A stretch of 64,000 nt of DNA from Roseibium sp. MMSF_3544. GTDB lineage: Bacteria; Pseudomonadota; Alphaproteobacteria; Rhizobiales; Stappiaceae. A model generated the notes under the pieces. It saw only the letters and a list, made by a program, of their open reading frames with translations. It had not been told where the DNA came from and ran no database searches. Numbering within the stretch: the first letter of the stretch is position 1; each line of letters opens with the position of its first letter. Position numbers and translations under genes: made by a program. Positions 1 to 9,971 of the stretch are shown here, in pieces. The stretch is taken from contig NZ_JASHKA010000008.1 of NCBI RefSeq assembly GCF_030732845.1, positions 223,024 through 287,023 of the forward strand, given 5' to 3'.

Positions 1-682
1 TTTCATTGCCGTGCTCGACGTAAATGTTGAGCGCGACGTCATTGCCTGAGGCTGTCGTAAACTGGTCGGACGCCTTCGCCAGATCGCCGGCGACCAGCGC
101 GAAAAGGTAAGACGGTTTCGGATGCGGGTCGTGCCAGACGGCAAAGTGCCTGTCCGTGCCGTCAACCTTTCCGGTTTCAACGAGATTGCCATTCGCCAGA
201 AGCACCGGGCAGCCGGCGACTTGCGCTTCGACGCGCGTGGTATAAACCGCGAGAACGTCGGGACGGTCCAGGAAATAGGTGATGCGGCGAAACCCCTCGG
301 CCTCGCATTGCGTGCAATACGTGCCGGAGGACCGATAGAGACCCATCAGTTTGGTGTTGCTGTCCGGATTGATCCGCGTAGTGATCGTGAGGTTAAACGT
401 TTCCGCCGGAGGCGCATGCACCTCCAGCCTGTCCGGGCCGGCATCATACTGATCTTTCGCGAGGTCTTCACCGTTCAGCTTTACGGCGCTAAGGCTCAGT
501 TCATCGCCGTCCAGAACGAGCGGAGTGGCAGCTTTCGTACCGTCTTGCCGCAAAAGAGAGAGGGTTGCCGTGACAAGCGTCTCTTCGGGGTCGAGTTGAA
601 TATTCAGATGGACCTTGTCGATGCGATATGCTGGCGGTTGATAGTCTTCCAGCCGGATGGCCGGCGCCGTTTCGGAACGCAT
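1..682 (-). CDS. pepN: Aminopeptidase N, N-terminal part (runs off the left edge)
   Basis: Reading the minus strand from an ATG at 682 gives an open frame to the window edge that starts MRSETAPAIRLEDYQPPAY and continues in the style of the N-terminal beta domain of bacterial M1 aminopeptidase N, including a YRSSGTYCTQCEAEGFRRIT stretch and the substrate-binding region. About 227 codons of an expected ~880 are present, so the zinc site (HExxH) lies outside. The family removes N-terminal residues from peptides in the cytoplasm. The plus-strand frame over the same bases is a shadow. Identification is from recognised family sequence, not a search. Confidence 0.85.
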   Translation of the reverse strand, partial: MRSETAPAIRLEDYQPPAYRIDKVHLNIQLDPEETLVTATLSLLRQDGTKAATPLVLDGDELSLSAVKLNGEDLAKDQYDAGPDRLEVHAPPAETFNLTITTRINPDSNTKLMGLYRSSGTYCTQCEAEGFRRITYFLDRPDVLAVYTTRVEAQVAGCPVLLANGNLVETGKVDGTDRHFAVWHDPHPKPSYLFALVAGDLAKASDQFTTASGNDVALNIYVEHGNE

Positions 683-895
683 CGAGGTCTCCCAAAGGAT
701 TGTCCAGTAATTCAGCCGGGCAGGGTAGTTGTCCCTTCTCCCGGCTAACGCGTTACCATGATTGGCGAATGTGGCAAAGTCCTGTTTCGGCAACCTGTCC
801 ACGTGCCGATTTATCGACAAATGCAACGGCATGTTTTGACCTTGCAGCGGCCTTTGACTATGTGAGGGGCGTCTTGAGTCACAGGGAAATGTTGA

Positions 896-1393
896 ATGAG
901 CCGTCTGGACAGTTTTATCCGCCGCATGACATCGCAGAAAATCCTGCTGGAACATCTCGTCGACAAGGTGAACGCCGTTGAAGGGCCGGTTCTGGAACTC
1001 GGACTTGGAAACGGCCGGACCTACGATCACCTTCGCGAAATCTACCCGAACAAGGAGATTTTCGTATTCGATTTCGCCATGGAATGTCATCCGAGCTGCG
1101 CACCGGACGCCGACCACATGATCCTGGGAGACATTCGCGACACGCTGGCCTTCTGCGGACCACGCGTTGGGGCGTTGGCCTCGTTTGCGCATATCGACAT
1201 CGGGTCCGCAGATCCCACGAACGATTTGGCCATCGTCAACTGGTTGGCGCCCTTGATCAATCAGCGCATGGCCGTTGGCGGCTACATTCTGACGGCGCTG
1301 CAACTCGATTTGCCGAACTTCGAGGTTCTGGAGAAGCCGGACGGGATCCATCCAGGCCGTTATCATGTCTATCGAAAGACGTCTGAAGCCTGA
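896..1393 (+). CDS. Small class I SAM methyltransferase (Methyltransf_17-like)
   Basis: A 165-residue protein with a glycine-rich SAM-binding motif (VLELGLGNGRTYDHL, about residues 32-46) and an acidic strand end (IFVFDFA). It is short for a full Rossmann methyltransferase, matching my memory of the small Methyltransf_17 family. No specificity domain is visible, so the substrate is unknown. It lies 26 bases before a CoA-transferase gene and may be co-transcribed with it. Upstream (683-895), between the divergent pepN and this gene, is the probable shared promoter region, where I see no other gene. Confidence 0.75.
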   Translation: MSRLDSFIRRMTSQKILLEHLVDKVNAVEGPVLELGLGNGRTYDHLREIYPNKEIFVFDFAMECHPSCAPDADHMILGDIRDTLAFCGPRVGALASFAHIDIGSADPTNDLAIVNWLAPLINQRMAVGGYILTALQLDLPNFEVLEKPDGIHPGRYHVYRKTSEA

Positions 1394-1419
1394 CTTTCAA
1401 CAATTCCGGGAAATCGAAC

Positions 1420-2610
1420 ATGTCTGCGCCGCTTGAAGGCATAAAGGTCGTTGAACTTGCGCGCATTCTGGCAGGTCCCTGGACCGGTCAGACCCTGGCG
1501 GATCTTGGTGCCGATGTCATCAAGGTGGAAAGCCTTCAGGGCGACGACACCAGGGGCTGGGGTCCTCCCTTTGTCAAGGACGAGGCGGGCAACGACCGTG
1601 ACGCTGCTTATTTCCACGCCTGCAACCGCGGCAAGCGCTCGATCGTGGCGGATTTCCGCACCGAGGAAGGGCAGGAAATCGTACGCCGTTTGGTGGCCGA
1701 TGCGGACATTCTGATTGAAAATTTCAAAGTGGGTGGTCTCGCGAAATACGGTCTCGATTATGACAGCTTGAAAGAGGTCAATCCTAAGCTGATCTACTGC
1801 TCCATTACGGGTTTCGGTCAGGAAGGCCCTTATGCGCATCGTGCCGGATACGACTTCATGATCCAGGGCATGGGGGGCATTATGGACCTCACGGGCGAAC
1901 CCGGCGGTGATCCGCAGAAAATCGGTGTTGCCTTTGCCGATATCTTTACCGGTCTTTACGGTGTCGTCGGTGTGCTGGCCGCTTTGCGGCGCCGCGATAT
2001 GACCGGCGAAGGCGAATGGATCGACATGGCCTTGCTTGACGCCCAGGTCGGGGTTCTTGCCAATCAGGCGCTCAACTACTTCGTGTCCGGCCGGGCACCG
2101 AAACGGCTTGGCAATGCACATCCGAATATCGTGCCCTATCAGGTGTTTCCAACCATCGACGGTCATCTGATCATCGCGGTGGGAAATGACGGCCAGTTTG
2201 AGCGCCTGTGTGCCGTGTTGCATCTGCCGGAACTCGCAAAACAACCGGAATATGCCACCAATGCCGGCCGGGTGGCGGCCAGAGAAGATCTGATCCCGCT
2301 TCTAGTTGCGGAGACGTCAAAATGGACACGCGACGACCTCCTGTCTGCTCTTGAAAGCGAAGGCGTGCCCGCTGGTCCGATCAATTCGGTCGAGGACGTG
2401 TTCGACGACACTCAGGTCAAACACAGAGAGCTCAAGGTCGAGCTTCCGGCAACCGCCACAATGGAGGGGACGGTTGCCTCCGTGCGCACGCCGATCCGTT
2501 TTCAAAACGCCGAGCTTTCGCTGGGCCGGGCCGCACCGGTTCTGGGCGAACACACGCAAGAGGTTCTGGCCGAACTTGGTCTCGGAACTGCCGGAGGCAA
2601 AGACACGTGA
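1420..2610 (+). CDS. CaiB/BaiF family (class III) CoA-transferase
   Basis: 396 residues, the normal length for family III CoA-transferases, which move CoA between carboxylic acids through an aspartyl-CoA thioester. The N-terminus PLEGIKVVELARILAGPW is typical, followed by LADLGADVIKVE, and the probable catalytic Asp is residue 174 in GVAFADIFTG. The acyl substrate cannot be told from sequence. The stop overlaps the next gene's GTG start (GTGA at 2607-2610), so the two genes are translationally coupled. Confidence 0.9.
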   Translation: MSAPLEGIKVVELARILAGPWTGQTLADLGADVIKVESLQGDDTRGWGPPFVKDEAGNDRDAAYFHACNRGKRSIVADFRTEEGQEIVRRLVADADILIENFKVGGLAKYGLDYDSLKEVNPKLIYCSITGFGQEGPYAHRAGYDFMIQGMGGIMDLTGEPGGDPQKIGVAFADIFTGLYGVVGVLAALRRRDMTGEGEWIDMALLDAQVGVLANQALNYFVSGRAPKRLGNAHPNIVPYQVFPTIDGHLIIAVGNDGQFERLCAVLHLPELAKQPEYATNAGRVAAREDLIPLLVAETSKWTRDDLLSALESEGVPAGPINSVEDVFDDTQVKHRELKVELPATATMEGTVASVRTPIRFQNAELSLGRAAPVLGEHTQEVLAELGLGTAGGKDT

Positions 2611-3218
2611 CCCATGGCAAACGGCTCAACAGCAGCGACTTTTTGCGGCCCATTGAAAGCCGGGTCCTCTCGGAAGAATGGGGAACGCTCACCAGCCATC
2701 GCTTTGAGCTGCGCAGGCGGGACGGTACCTGGCAGGAACAGATACGCGAAGTTTACGTGAAGGGCAGCGGGGTTGGCTGCCTCCTCTACAATCCCGAAAC
2801 CGGCTGCGTGCTCCTGACCCGCCAGTTTCGTCTGCCTGCGCTGATCGAGGGCCACGATCCCTATCTCATCGAAGCGCCCGCCGGGCTTTTGGAGGGCGCG
2901 CACCCGGAAGACCGCATGCGCGCCGAGCTGATTGAAGAGACCGGCTTTGAGGTCTCTGGCCTTGAGCACCTTTATGATCTGTTCATGACCCCAGGGGCCG
3001 TGAACGAACGTATTTCGCTTTTCACGGGCACATACCATATGAAGGATCAGGTGGCTGACGGAGGCGGTGAGGAGCACGAGGGAGAAGACATAGAAGTTTT
3101 GCATGTGCCGCTGAACGAAGCACTCAACATGATCAGAACCGGCGAGATTTGCGATGGTAAAACGGTCCTTCTGCTACAGGAACTGGCGCTTCGGCAGTTG
3201 AAGGAAGCCGGCGAATAA
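2607..3218 (+). CDS. nudK: Nudix hydrolase, GDP-mannose/ADP-sugar pyrophosphatase type
   Basis: 203 residues with a Nudix box ending RAELIEETGF. The box is one residue shorter than the classical pattern, exactly as in NudK. Surrounding stretches such as REVYVKGSGVGCLLYN, the TRQFR motif and the C-terminal GEICDGKTVLLL also match NudK, so the NudK branch is favoured over ADP-ribose pyrophosphatase. NudK hydrolyses GDP-mannose and related nucleotide sugars to a sugar phosphate and GMP in the cytoplasm. The GTG start at 2607 overlaps the CoA-transferase stop and has a GGAGG 9 bases upstream. Confidence 0.85.
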   Translation: MTHGKRLNSSDFLRPIESRVLSEEWGTLTSHRFELRRRDGTWQEQIREVYVKGSGVGCLLYNPETGCVLLTRQFRLPALIEGHDPYLIEAPAGLLEGAHPEDRMRAELIEETGFEVSGLEHLYDLFMTPGAVNERISLFTGTYHMKDQVADGGGEEHEGEDIEVLHVPLNEALNMIRTGEICDGKTVLLLQELALRQLKEAGE

Positions 3219-3324
3219 CCGCGACGGGAAGCACTTTCAAAGGCGATGCAGGCGCGGCCGCCTTAATTTGACGAAAACAATCAGTCAGATAAGCTGTGCG
3301 CACGAGCAAAGGACCTTGCCGCTG

Positions 3325-5205
3325 ATGGCAGAAAAGAAGCGAAACGGCCGCCGGATCAAGCTGCCCCTGACATCAGTCGTCGGGATCGGCTTCGGCGCCT
3401 TTGTCGCCCTTGCCATCGGTCTCGTCCTGAGTCTGTCCGTCAGCGCGAATTTCAGCAACACATTCTCGCTACTCAACGACAAGACCATCCTCAGCACAGA
3501 CGCACTGGAAGCGCAGCTTCGCACGCATTTCAATTCGGTCGAAAACGCAGTCGTTGGCCTTCAGCCCTATTTCAATGACGGCACGATCGGCTTCGAGGAC
3601 CCGGAGCGGACGCTTGAAGATCTTTCGATTGCGCTGAAATCGAACAGCGACATCACAACCCTAGCCGCAACGGCGAAAGATGGACGACGCCTGGGGGTCT
3701 ACCGGGCACCGTCCGGCAAATTGTGGCGCATCGAAAGGGATGTGCCGCCTCCTGGTATGAAGGAGGAAAAGCTTCCGTCACTCGACCAGAACAGTTCGCC
3801 CACCTGGGGACCGCTCGTTGAGCACGAGGTTGGTTTGTTCGCGAACGTTTCCGTTCCGCTTGTTCGGGACGGTGAATTCATCGGTATGCTGACGGCTGCC
3901 AGTTCCATGAAGGATCTGTCTCACATCGTCTCAAGCCAGGACGAGGGCTTCGAAAACACCGTATTCATTCTGTCCGGTGACGGTCGTGTCATCATGCACA
4001 CCGATGCGTCTCAGCTTCAAACGGGTGGCAGCATCAAGGACAACCTGCCGGGCACCTGGCACAATATTGGCGATCCGGTTCTTGAGGCGATGGTGAACGA
4101 GGAACCCCTGGACGAATTCCAAAGGGCTGCCGAGCTGGGGATCGAAGTGTCCTTCGTGGAAGCGAACAATGATGAATACATCATTATGAAGGCTGAGCTG
4201 GACGGTTTCAGCGACCAGCCCTGGACGATCGGCCAGTACTACCTCAGCGCAACAGTCTCCCGGGAAGTGCGCCGGCTTGCCGGGTCGGTGTTCGTCGGCT
4301 TCGGCGCCCTGGTCATATCGGTGCTGATTGCGTTCTGGATCGGCCGCAGGGTTGCCCGGCCTTTGCGAAATCTCGCCGTGCAATCCGAGCGCGTCGGGAC
4401 GCTGTCTTTGAACGAAGTCGAACCCATGCCGCGCAGCCGGGTTGCTGAGATCGATCAGGTCGCGCTTGCCTTCAACTCCATGGTTGAAGGCCTGAAAGCC
4501 ATGAACACCTATGTCCCGAGATCGCTCTTCATCAAGCTGATGCGGCTTGGAGGCGGTAAGGCGGCCGAGGCGCGGGAAGCCGAGCTGACGATCCTCTTTA
4601 CCGATATTGTCGGCTTCACCGCACTTTCCGAACATTTGAGCGCCGAGGAGACTGCGCGCCTCCTGAACGACCATTTCGCGATACTTGTCGAGGCCGTCGA
4701 ATGCGAGGGAGGAACCGTCGACAAGTTCCTGGGTGACGGGATGCTGGCGTTCTGGGGCGCACCGGACGAAAGGCCGGACCATGCAGTCGCCGCTGTTCGC
4801 ACCGCGCGCAGAATTGCCGCCGCACTGCATGCCTCCAATGAGCGGACGAAGAAGGAGGGCGGCCCGCAGATTTTGACACGTATCGGTATCCACACCGGAC
4901 CGGCGGTTGTCGGCAATGTCGGCGCGCTCGACCGTTGGAACTATACGGTGGTCGGCGATACCGTGAATGCAGCCGAGCGTCTTCAGACACTTGGCAAAGA
5001 GGTGGACGGTGCGCCCGAAGTTACCATTCTGGCAAGCGCCGATACGGTGACCCAGCTTCCCGACGAGCTTCACAAGCGTCCCGTGGGCGCCCATCACCTG
5101 CGCGGCCGTTCCGGTTTGATGGAAGTCTACTGGATTGATCCCTTTCCGGCGGACACGCCCGAACAGACTTCGCAGCAGGAAGTTCCCGTGTCCGCGGCAG
5201 AGTAG
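3325..5205 (+). CDS. Membrane-bound class III adenylate/guanylate cyclase with dCache-like sensor and HAMP
   Basis: About 626 residues from the ATG at 3325; an upstream in-frame TTG at 3268 is the alternative start. Layout: N-terminal membrane helix, periplasmic region of ~300 residues of dCache type, second helix (VFVGFGALVISVLIAFWIG), HAMP, then a cyclase domain. The metal Asp (ILFTDIVGFTAL), the second Asp (DKFLGDGM) and the transition-state Asn/Arg (VNAAERL) are present, so it should be active. The Lys in VDKFLGD favours ATP, but a nucleotide choice from sequence alone is uncertain. It probably makes cAMP in response to a periplasmic ligand. A cNMP-binding gene lies in the same window at 27.3 kb. 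Confidence 0.88.
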   Translation: MAEKKRNGRRIKLPLTSVVGIGFGAFVALAIGLVLSLSVSANFSNTFSLLNDKTILSTDALEAQLRTHFNSVENAVVGLQPYFNDGTIGFEDPERTLEDLSIALKSNSDITTLAATAKDGRRLGVYRAPSGKLWRIERDVPPPGMKEEKLPSLDQNSSPTWGPLVEHEVGLFANVSVPLVRDGEFIGMLTAASSMKDLSHIVSSQDEGFENTVFILSGDGRVIMHTDASQLQTGGSIKDNLPGTWHNIGDPVLEAMVNEEPLDEFQRAAELGIEVSFVEANNDEYIIMKAELDGFSDQPWTIGQYYLSATVSREVRRLAGSVFVGFGALVISVLIAFWIGRRVARPLRNLAVQSERVGTLSLNEVEPMPRSRVAEIDQVALAFNSMVEGLKAMNTYVPRSLFIKLMRLGGGKAAEAREAELTILFTDIVGFTALSEHLSAEETARLLNDHFAILVEAVECEGGTVDKFLGDGMLAFWGAPDERPDHAVAAVRTARRIAAALHASNERTKKEGGPQILTRIGIHTGPAVVGNVGALDRWNYTVVGDTVNAAERLQTLGKEVDGAPEVTILASADTVTQLPDELHKRPVGAHHLRGRSGLMEVYWIDPFPADTPEQTSQQEVPVSAAE

Positions 5206-5358
5206 CATTACAAATGCTCACACGCTTTTGTGGATCTCGCACAAGATTCTGAAAAAAAGACAGGATTCTGCCCCGTGTGATGCAAATCACAGCAATATCC
5301 GGCAGATTTCTGCATTGCTATCCATCGGCGAATTTGGTTGTCTGTTTTTTGCAACAAA

Positions 5359-5372
5359 AGCCTTGTAAGGCT
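5359..5372. repeat. Small perfect hairpin upstream of the peptide importer
   Basis: AGCCTT-GT-AAGGCT lies about 35 bases before the ATPase start, in the 200-base gap after the cyclase. It has no T-run on the plus strand. On the minus strand it is followed by TTTT, but no gene there would use it. It could be an operator or leader hairpin. The remainder of the gap (5206-5358) shows no gene. Confidence 0.35.
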
Positions 5373-5407
5373 CATGCTGACAATCCTTGCCGGGGAGGAA
5401 AAGCGCG

Positions 5408-7294
5408 GTGAATGTTCTCTCTATCGAGGGACTGACAGTCGATTTTAATACAGCGGAAGGCCGTGTGCGGGCAGTCGACGATGTTTCTTTCGTCGTACCC
5501 GAAAACCGGACTGTCGCGCTTGTGGGCGAATCCGGGTCGGGCAAAACGGTTATTTCCCAAACAATCATGGGACTTCTGCCACAAGCTGCAGAAATTACAT
5601 CCGGCAAAGTGATCCTGGCTGACCCGAATGGTGCAGAACCCCCGGTCGACATCGCCGGCCTGCAACGCAAGGGGCCGCAAATGCGGCATCTCAGGGGAAA
5701 CCGCGTTGCGATCATATTTCAGGAACCAATGACGTCTCTGTCGCCGCTTCACACGATCGGCGACCAGATCGGCGAGGCGGCACTTCTCCATCGCAATGTC
5801 TCCGCTGCGGAAGCGCGCGAACTTACAAAGGAAATGCTGCGTCTCGTTCAGTTTCCCGATCCCGAGCGCGCACTCGACACCTATCCGTTTGAACTCTCCG
5901 GTGGCCTGCGCCAGCGCGCAATGATTGCAATGGCAATGATCTGCAATCCGGCGCTGCTGATTGCGGATGAGCCGACCACCGCGCTCGACGTCACCATCCA
6001 GGCGGAAATCCTGAAACTCATTCGGGAGGTTCAGGCCGAATTGCGCATGTCCGTGCTGATGATTACGCATGATTTCGGCGTTGTCGCCAACATGGCGGAC
6101 GAGATCGCGGTCATCTACCACGGTCGGATCATGGAAAAGGGAACGGCCGAACAGCTATTCTCCAATCCCAAGCATGAGTATCTGAAGGCTCTCCTCAACG
6201 CCGTGCCGAGCTTTCACATGGACAAGGACGACCGGCTCGTCCCCATTCGTCCGATCGAATTGAAATCGGAAGACCTCACCAGGAACAGGCCGCGCTGCGA
6301 TGTTGCGCCCGGCGAGCCGTTGGTCGAGATGCGCAACGTCACCAAGCGTTTTTCGCTGCGCAAGGGCTCTTTGCTCAGCACCAAGACCAAGACGATGACG
6401 GCGCTGGACAACATCAGTTTCACCATCCGGCGTGGTGAATGCCTCGGTCTCGTCGGTGAATCCGGGTCCGGCAAGACAACGGCCGCCAAGGCGATCCTGC
6501 GCGCAATCGATCTGGAAGGTGGCGAAGTCCTCTATAATCGCGGCAAGGGGCTTGAAAACATCGCTGAACTGAGCGGCGCCGACCTGATGGACTACCGTCG
6601 CCGGATCCAGCTCATTTTCCAGGACCCGTTTTCGTCGCTCAATCCGCGCATGACGATCAACGACACCTTGATGGAACCGTTCGAGGTCCATGGCATCGGC
6701 ACGGCGCAGGAGAGGGCGGAACGCGTCCGGAACCTGATGAGCCTTGTCGGTCTCGATCCGCGGTTCCTGCGGCGCTATCCGCATTCGTTCTCAGGCGGTC
6801 AACGGCAACGCATCGGCATTGCCAGGGCGCTTGCGCTCAATCCGGAATTTATTCTCTGCGACGAACCGACATCCGCACTCGACGTGTCCGTTCAAGCTCA
6901 GATCCTGAATCTCTTGCAGGATCTGAAGCGCGACCTGAATCTGACCTATCTGTTCGTCAGCCATAACCTTGCCGTGGTAGACTATGTCGCCGACCGGATT
7001 GCGGTCATGTGCCGCGGACGTCTGGTAGAACTTGGTGAAACGCGAACGGTCGTCGCCAATCCGCTTCACCCTTATACGAAGGCACTGTTGTCCGCAGTGC
7101 CGGAGCCGGATCTGTCAACTCCGCTGGATTTTGCAGCGCTTGATGCCAACAGGGCATCCGAGCCGCATCTCTGGCCAGAACCATTCCGGATCACCGATGA
7201 CACGGAACCGTCGCTGGTGGAAATGGAACCGGATCACTTTGTCTGCGCACCCGGACTGAAGAACTCCGGGGCACTTGAGGGGACTGCTGCATGA
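5408..7294 (+). CDS. Fused dual ATP-binding protein of an oligopeptide/dipeptide ABC importer
   Basis: About 628 residues with two complete ATPase halves, each with Walker A (GESGSGKT near residues 35 and 350), signature (LSGGL and FSGGQRQR), Walker B ([12 protein letters not shown] and [10 protein letters not shown]) and the oligopeptide-type C-terminal region. It is a DppD-DppF or GsiA-like fusion that powers uptake of peptides or similar solutes from the inner face of the membrane. The GTG at 5408 is chosen because GGGGAGGAAAA lies directly upstream; the TTG at 5387 has no such site. Its stop overlaps the next gene's ATG. Confidence 0.92.
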   Translation: MNVLSIEGLTVDFNTAEGRVRAVDDVSFVVPENRTVALVGESGSGKTVISQTIMGLLPQAAEITSGKVILADPNGAEPPVDIAGLQRKGPQMRHLRGNRVAIIFQEPMTSLSPLHTIGDQIGEAALLHRNVSAAEARELTKEMLRLVQFPDPERALDTYPFELSGGLRQRAMIAMAMICNPALLIADEPTTALDVTIQAEILKLIREVQAELRMSVLMITHDFGVVANMADEIAVIYHGRIMEKGTAEQLFSNPKHEYLKALLNAVPSFHMDKDDRLVPIRPIELKSEDLTRNRPRCDVAPGEPLVEMRNVTKRFSLRKGSLLSTKTKTMTALDNISFTIRRGECLGLVGESGSGKTTAAKAILRAIDLEGGEVLYNRGKGLENIAELSGADLMDYRRRIQLIFQDPFSSLNPRMTINDTLMEPFEVHGIGTAQERAERVRNLMSLVGLDPRFLRRYPHSFSGGQRQRIGIARALALNPEFILCDEPTSALDVSVQAQILNLLQDLKRDLNLTYLFVSHNLAVVDYVADRIAVMCRGRLVELGETRTVVANPLHPYTKALLSAVPEPDLSTPLDFAALDANRASEPHLWPEPFRITDDTEPSLVEMEPDHFVCAPGLKNSGALEGTAA

Positions 7295-9177
7295 TGTTTG
7301 TGAACTTGACGAGGACAGGGCTGTTTCTGGCAGCCGTGTTGAGCGCAGCCCCGCTGGCGGCGTTGGAACTCAAAGAAACGCCGGGACTTGACCCTTCGCT
7401 GCCGCCGATTGCCGAGCGGGTGCCGTCAGAACCACTGGTCGTCGATCTTGAAGCCAAGGGCCGTACCATCGGCAAGCACGGCGGTTCGCTCGATACATTT
7501 ATCGGCCGTGCGAAGGATGTCCGCCTCATCAATGTATGGGGCTATGCCCGCTTGGTCGGGTATAACAAGGAGCTTGAACTTGTTCCTGATATTCTGCAGG
7601 ACGTTGAGGTCGAGGATGGCCGGATCTTTACGTTGCACACACGTGAAGGTCACAAGTGGTCCGACGGTGATCCCTTCGATGCAGAGGATATCCGCTATTA
7701 CTTCGAAGATGTTGTCAGCAACGACAAGCTGACGCCGTCCGGTCTGCCGCCATTCCTTCTGGTCAACGGCAAGGGACCGAAATTCGAGGTTCTTGACGAC
7801 ACGACTGTCAGGTTTACCTGGGACGAACCGAACCCGCTGTTCCTGCCTGAACTGGCAAAGTCCAGACCGCCCTTCATCTATCGTCCGTCGCACTATCTCA
7901 GCAAGTTCCACGAGAAATACGGTGATCCAGCATTCATCGAAGCGGAAGCGGCAAAGGTCAAGGCCCGCAGCTGGGCGCCGCTTCATGCGAAGAAGGACGA
8001 CATGTACAACGCCCGCAATGTCGAACTTCCGTCTCTGCAGCCCTGGGTTCGTCAGCGTGACGACAGCGATCTGCGCTTCATTCTGCAGCGCAATCCCTAT
8101 TACCACCGGGTCGACAGCACCGGCCAGCAGCTGCCCTATATCGACCAGATCGTCATGACCGTCGCGGACGGAAAGCTCATTCCGGCAAAAGCGCAGGCTG
8201 GCGAAAGCAACCTCCAGGCCCGCAATCTCAGCTTTTCCGATATTACGGTGCTGAAGAAGGGCGAAAAGCTGAACGATTATGTGACCGCCCTTTGGTCGAA
8301 CACCAAGGGATCGGAGATCTCGATCCTGCCGAACCTGACAGTGAAGGATCCGGGTTGGCGCGAATTGGTTCGCGACACGCGGTTCCGCCGTGCGCTTTCA
8401 CTTGGCATTGACCGCACCCTCTTGAACCGCGTTCTGTTTTTCGGGCTAGGAACGGCTGGCAATGACACGGTTCTGGCATCCAGCCCGCTCCACAAGGCGG
8501 AATACACGAGCAAATGGGCCGACTATGATCCAGAGCAGGCAAATGCGCTTCTGGACGAAATTGGCCTGACCGAACGCAACGGTGAGGGCATCCGGCTCAT
8601 GCCCGACGGGCGCCCGCTTGAAATCATCGTCGAAACCGCCGGCGAAGCACAGGTGCAGGAAGACGCATTGGAACTGGTGACTGAGATGTGGCGCGAGATC
8701 GGCATCAAGCTCTATGCAAAGCCGAGCCAGCGCGACAACCTGCGTGAGCGTTCCATCACAGGTCAGCTTTTGATGTCTGTCTGGTGGGGACTGGAAAACG
8801 GCATACCGACCTCCGAAATGCCGCCGGATGATCTTGCACCCGTTCATGGCGATGTCCTGTCGTGGCACGCGTGGGGCGACTACTATGAAACAGGTGGCGA
8901 GGGCGGTGAAAAGCCTGACTGGCCACCCGCAGCGCGGCTGATGGAGCTTTATGAAGCCTGGCTTGTTTCCAAGACCCCGGAGGAACGGACCAAAATCTGG
9001 GAAGAAATGTTGCAGATCCACGCAGACGAAACGATCCGGATTGGTCTGGTGTCTGGCGTGCGGCAACCCGTGGTCGTCAACAATGTAGAAAACGTCCCCC
9101 TGGAAGGTATATATGGCTGGGACCCCGGCGCGCAGTTTGGCATCCATCGCATGGATGAATTCTTTATGTCGGAGTAA
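7291..9177 (+). CDS. Periplasmic solute-binding protein of peptide ABC importer (SBP family 5)
   Basis: 628 residues with an N-terminal signal peptide (hydrophobic GLFLAAVLSAAPLAALEL) and SBP_bac_5 features such as HTREGHKWSDGDPFDAEDI and the FRRALSLGIDR strand. It is longer than a classical DppA (~535 residues), which fits a subgroup of family 5 binding proteins with large ligands. Its ATG overlaps the stop of the ATPase gene and the two permeases follow at 9972, so it belongs to the same operon. The ligand is not determinable. Confidence 0.9.
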   Translation: MMFVNLTRTGLFLAAVLSAAPLAALELKETPGLDPSLPPIAERVPSEPLVVDLEAKGRTIGKHGGSLDTFIGRAKDVRLINVWGYARLVGYNKELELVPDILQDVEVEDGRIFTLHTREGHKWSDGDPFDAEDIRYYFEDVVSNDKLTPSGLPPFLLVNGKGPKFEVLDDTTVRFTWDEPNPLFLPELAKSRPPFIYRPSHYLSKFHEKYGDPAFIEAEAAKVKARSWAPLHAKKDDMYNARNVELPSLQPWVRQRDDSDLRFILQRNPYYHRVDSTGQQLPYIDQIVMTVADGKLIPAKAQAGESNLQARNLSFSDITVLKKGEKLNDYVTALWSNTKGSEISILPNLTVKDPGWRELVRDTRFRRALSLGIDRTLLNRVLFFGLGTAGNDTVLASSPLHKAEYTSKWADYDPEQANALLDEIGLTERNGEGIRLMPDGRPLEIIVETAGEAQVQEDALELVTEMWREIGIKLYAKPSQRDNLRERSITGQLLMSVWWGLENGIPTSEMPPDDLAPVHGDVLSWHAWGDYYETGGEGGEKPDWPPAARLMELYEAWLVSKTPEERTKIWEEMLQIHADETIRIGLVSGVRQPVVVNNVENVPLEGIYGWDPGAQFGIHRMDEFFMSE

Positions 9178-9229
9178 GTTGTCAGGCGCATGAGCCGGCA
9201 AAGGAATTCCAGTTGTAACAGGAGGAAGA

Positions 9230-9892
9230 ATGGCCGACCGGTTGGAGATGACTTCAGACCTGATCGACTATGTATGCCAACAGGGAACGCGGGAAACAGC
9301 ACCACTCGAAACGTTGAGAAAGCACACGCAGAGCCTGCCTGAGGCCGACATGCGTGTGCCGCAGGAACAGGGCCAGCTTCTTCACTTTCTAATCAAGACG
9401 CTCAATGCCAGGAAGGTGATGGAGCTCGGTGTTTTCACGGGCTACAGCACATTGTGGATGGCGTCGGCCTTGCCGCCGGATGGACGCCTGATTGCGATCG
9501 ACAAGCGCAAGGACTGGCAGGATCTGGCCGAAGTGCACTGGGAAAAAGCCGGAGTGCGCAGCAAAATTGATTTCAGAGTCGGTCGCGCCGAGCGCACAAT
9601 GGCAACTCTGCTGGAAGAAGGAGAAGAGGGCAGTTTCGATCTGATTTTCGTCGACGCCGACAAGAAGAGCTATTCCACCTACTATGAACTTGCGCTGCGC
9701 CTGTTGCGCACCGGCGGGATCATGGTGTTCGATAACATGCTGCGTCTCGGCGATGTGATCGACCCGAATATCTCCGATCCGGCAGTGGAGGACATACGCC
9801 TGCTCAACAACAAACTGCGGGAAGACGAGCGAGTGGTGATATCGATGCTGCCCGTGTCGGACGGGCTGACGCTGGTTTTGAAGACGTCATAA
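9230..9892 (+). CDS. SAM-dependent O-methyltransferase (Methyltransf_3 type)
   Basis: 220 residues with the SAM loop (VMELGVFTGYSTLWMA), the Mg-binding motif FVDADKKSY and IMVFDNMLR, all of the catechol/caffeoyl-CoA O-methyltransferase family. A GGAGG lies 6-10 bases before the ATG. It sits between the importer's binding protein and permease genes, so it is probably co-transcribed with them and may act on the imported compound; that link is inference only. Confidence 0.85.
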   Translation: MADRLEMTSDLIDYVCQQGTRETAPLETLRKHTQSLPEADMRVPQEQGQLLHFLIKTLNARKVMELGVFTGYSTLWMASALPPDGRLIAIDKRKDWQDLAEVHWEKAGVRSKIDFRVGRAERTMATLLEEGEEGSFDLIFVDADKKSYSTYYELALRLLRTGGIMVFDNMLRLGDVIDPNISDPAVEDIRLLNNKLREDERVVISMLPVSDGLTLVLKTS

Positions 9893-9971
9893 TTTCGAAA
9901 TGGAAGTCGACCTTAAGTGCGGGGCGAAAAAGGCGCACTGAACAAAAGCTGCGGGGCTGAGGGGAACGTAG

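Noticed and set aside
1369..2244. 291-codon minus-strand frame across the CoA-transferase
   Set aside because: Antisense shadow of a recognisable enzyme gene.
3931..5208. 425-codon minus-strand frame across the cyclase gene
   Set aside because: It is a shadow of the well-supported plus-strand cyclase; the translation has no family features.
9172..9229. Possible transcription stop between the binding protein and the O-methyltransferase of the importer operon
   Set aside because: No stem-loop with T-run was seen, so the genes are taken as one operon.
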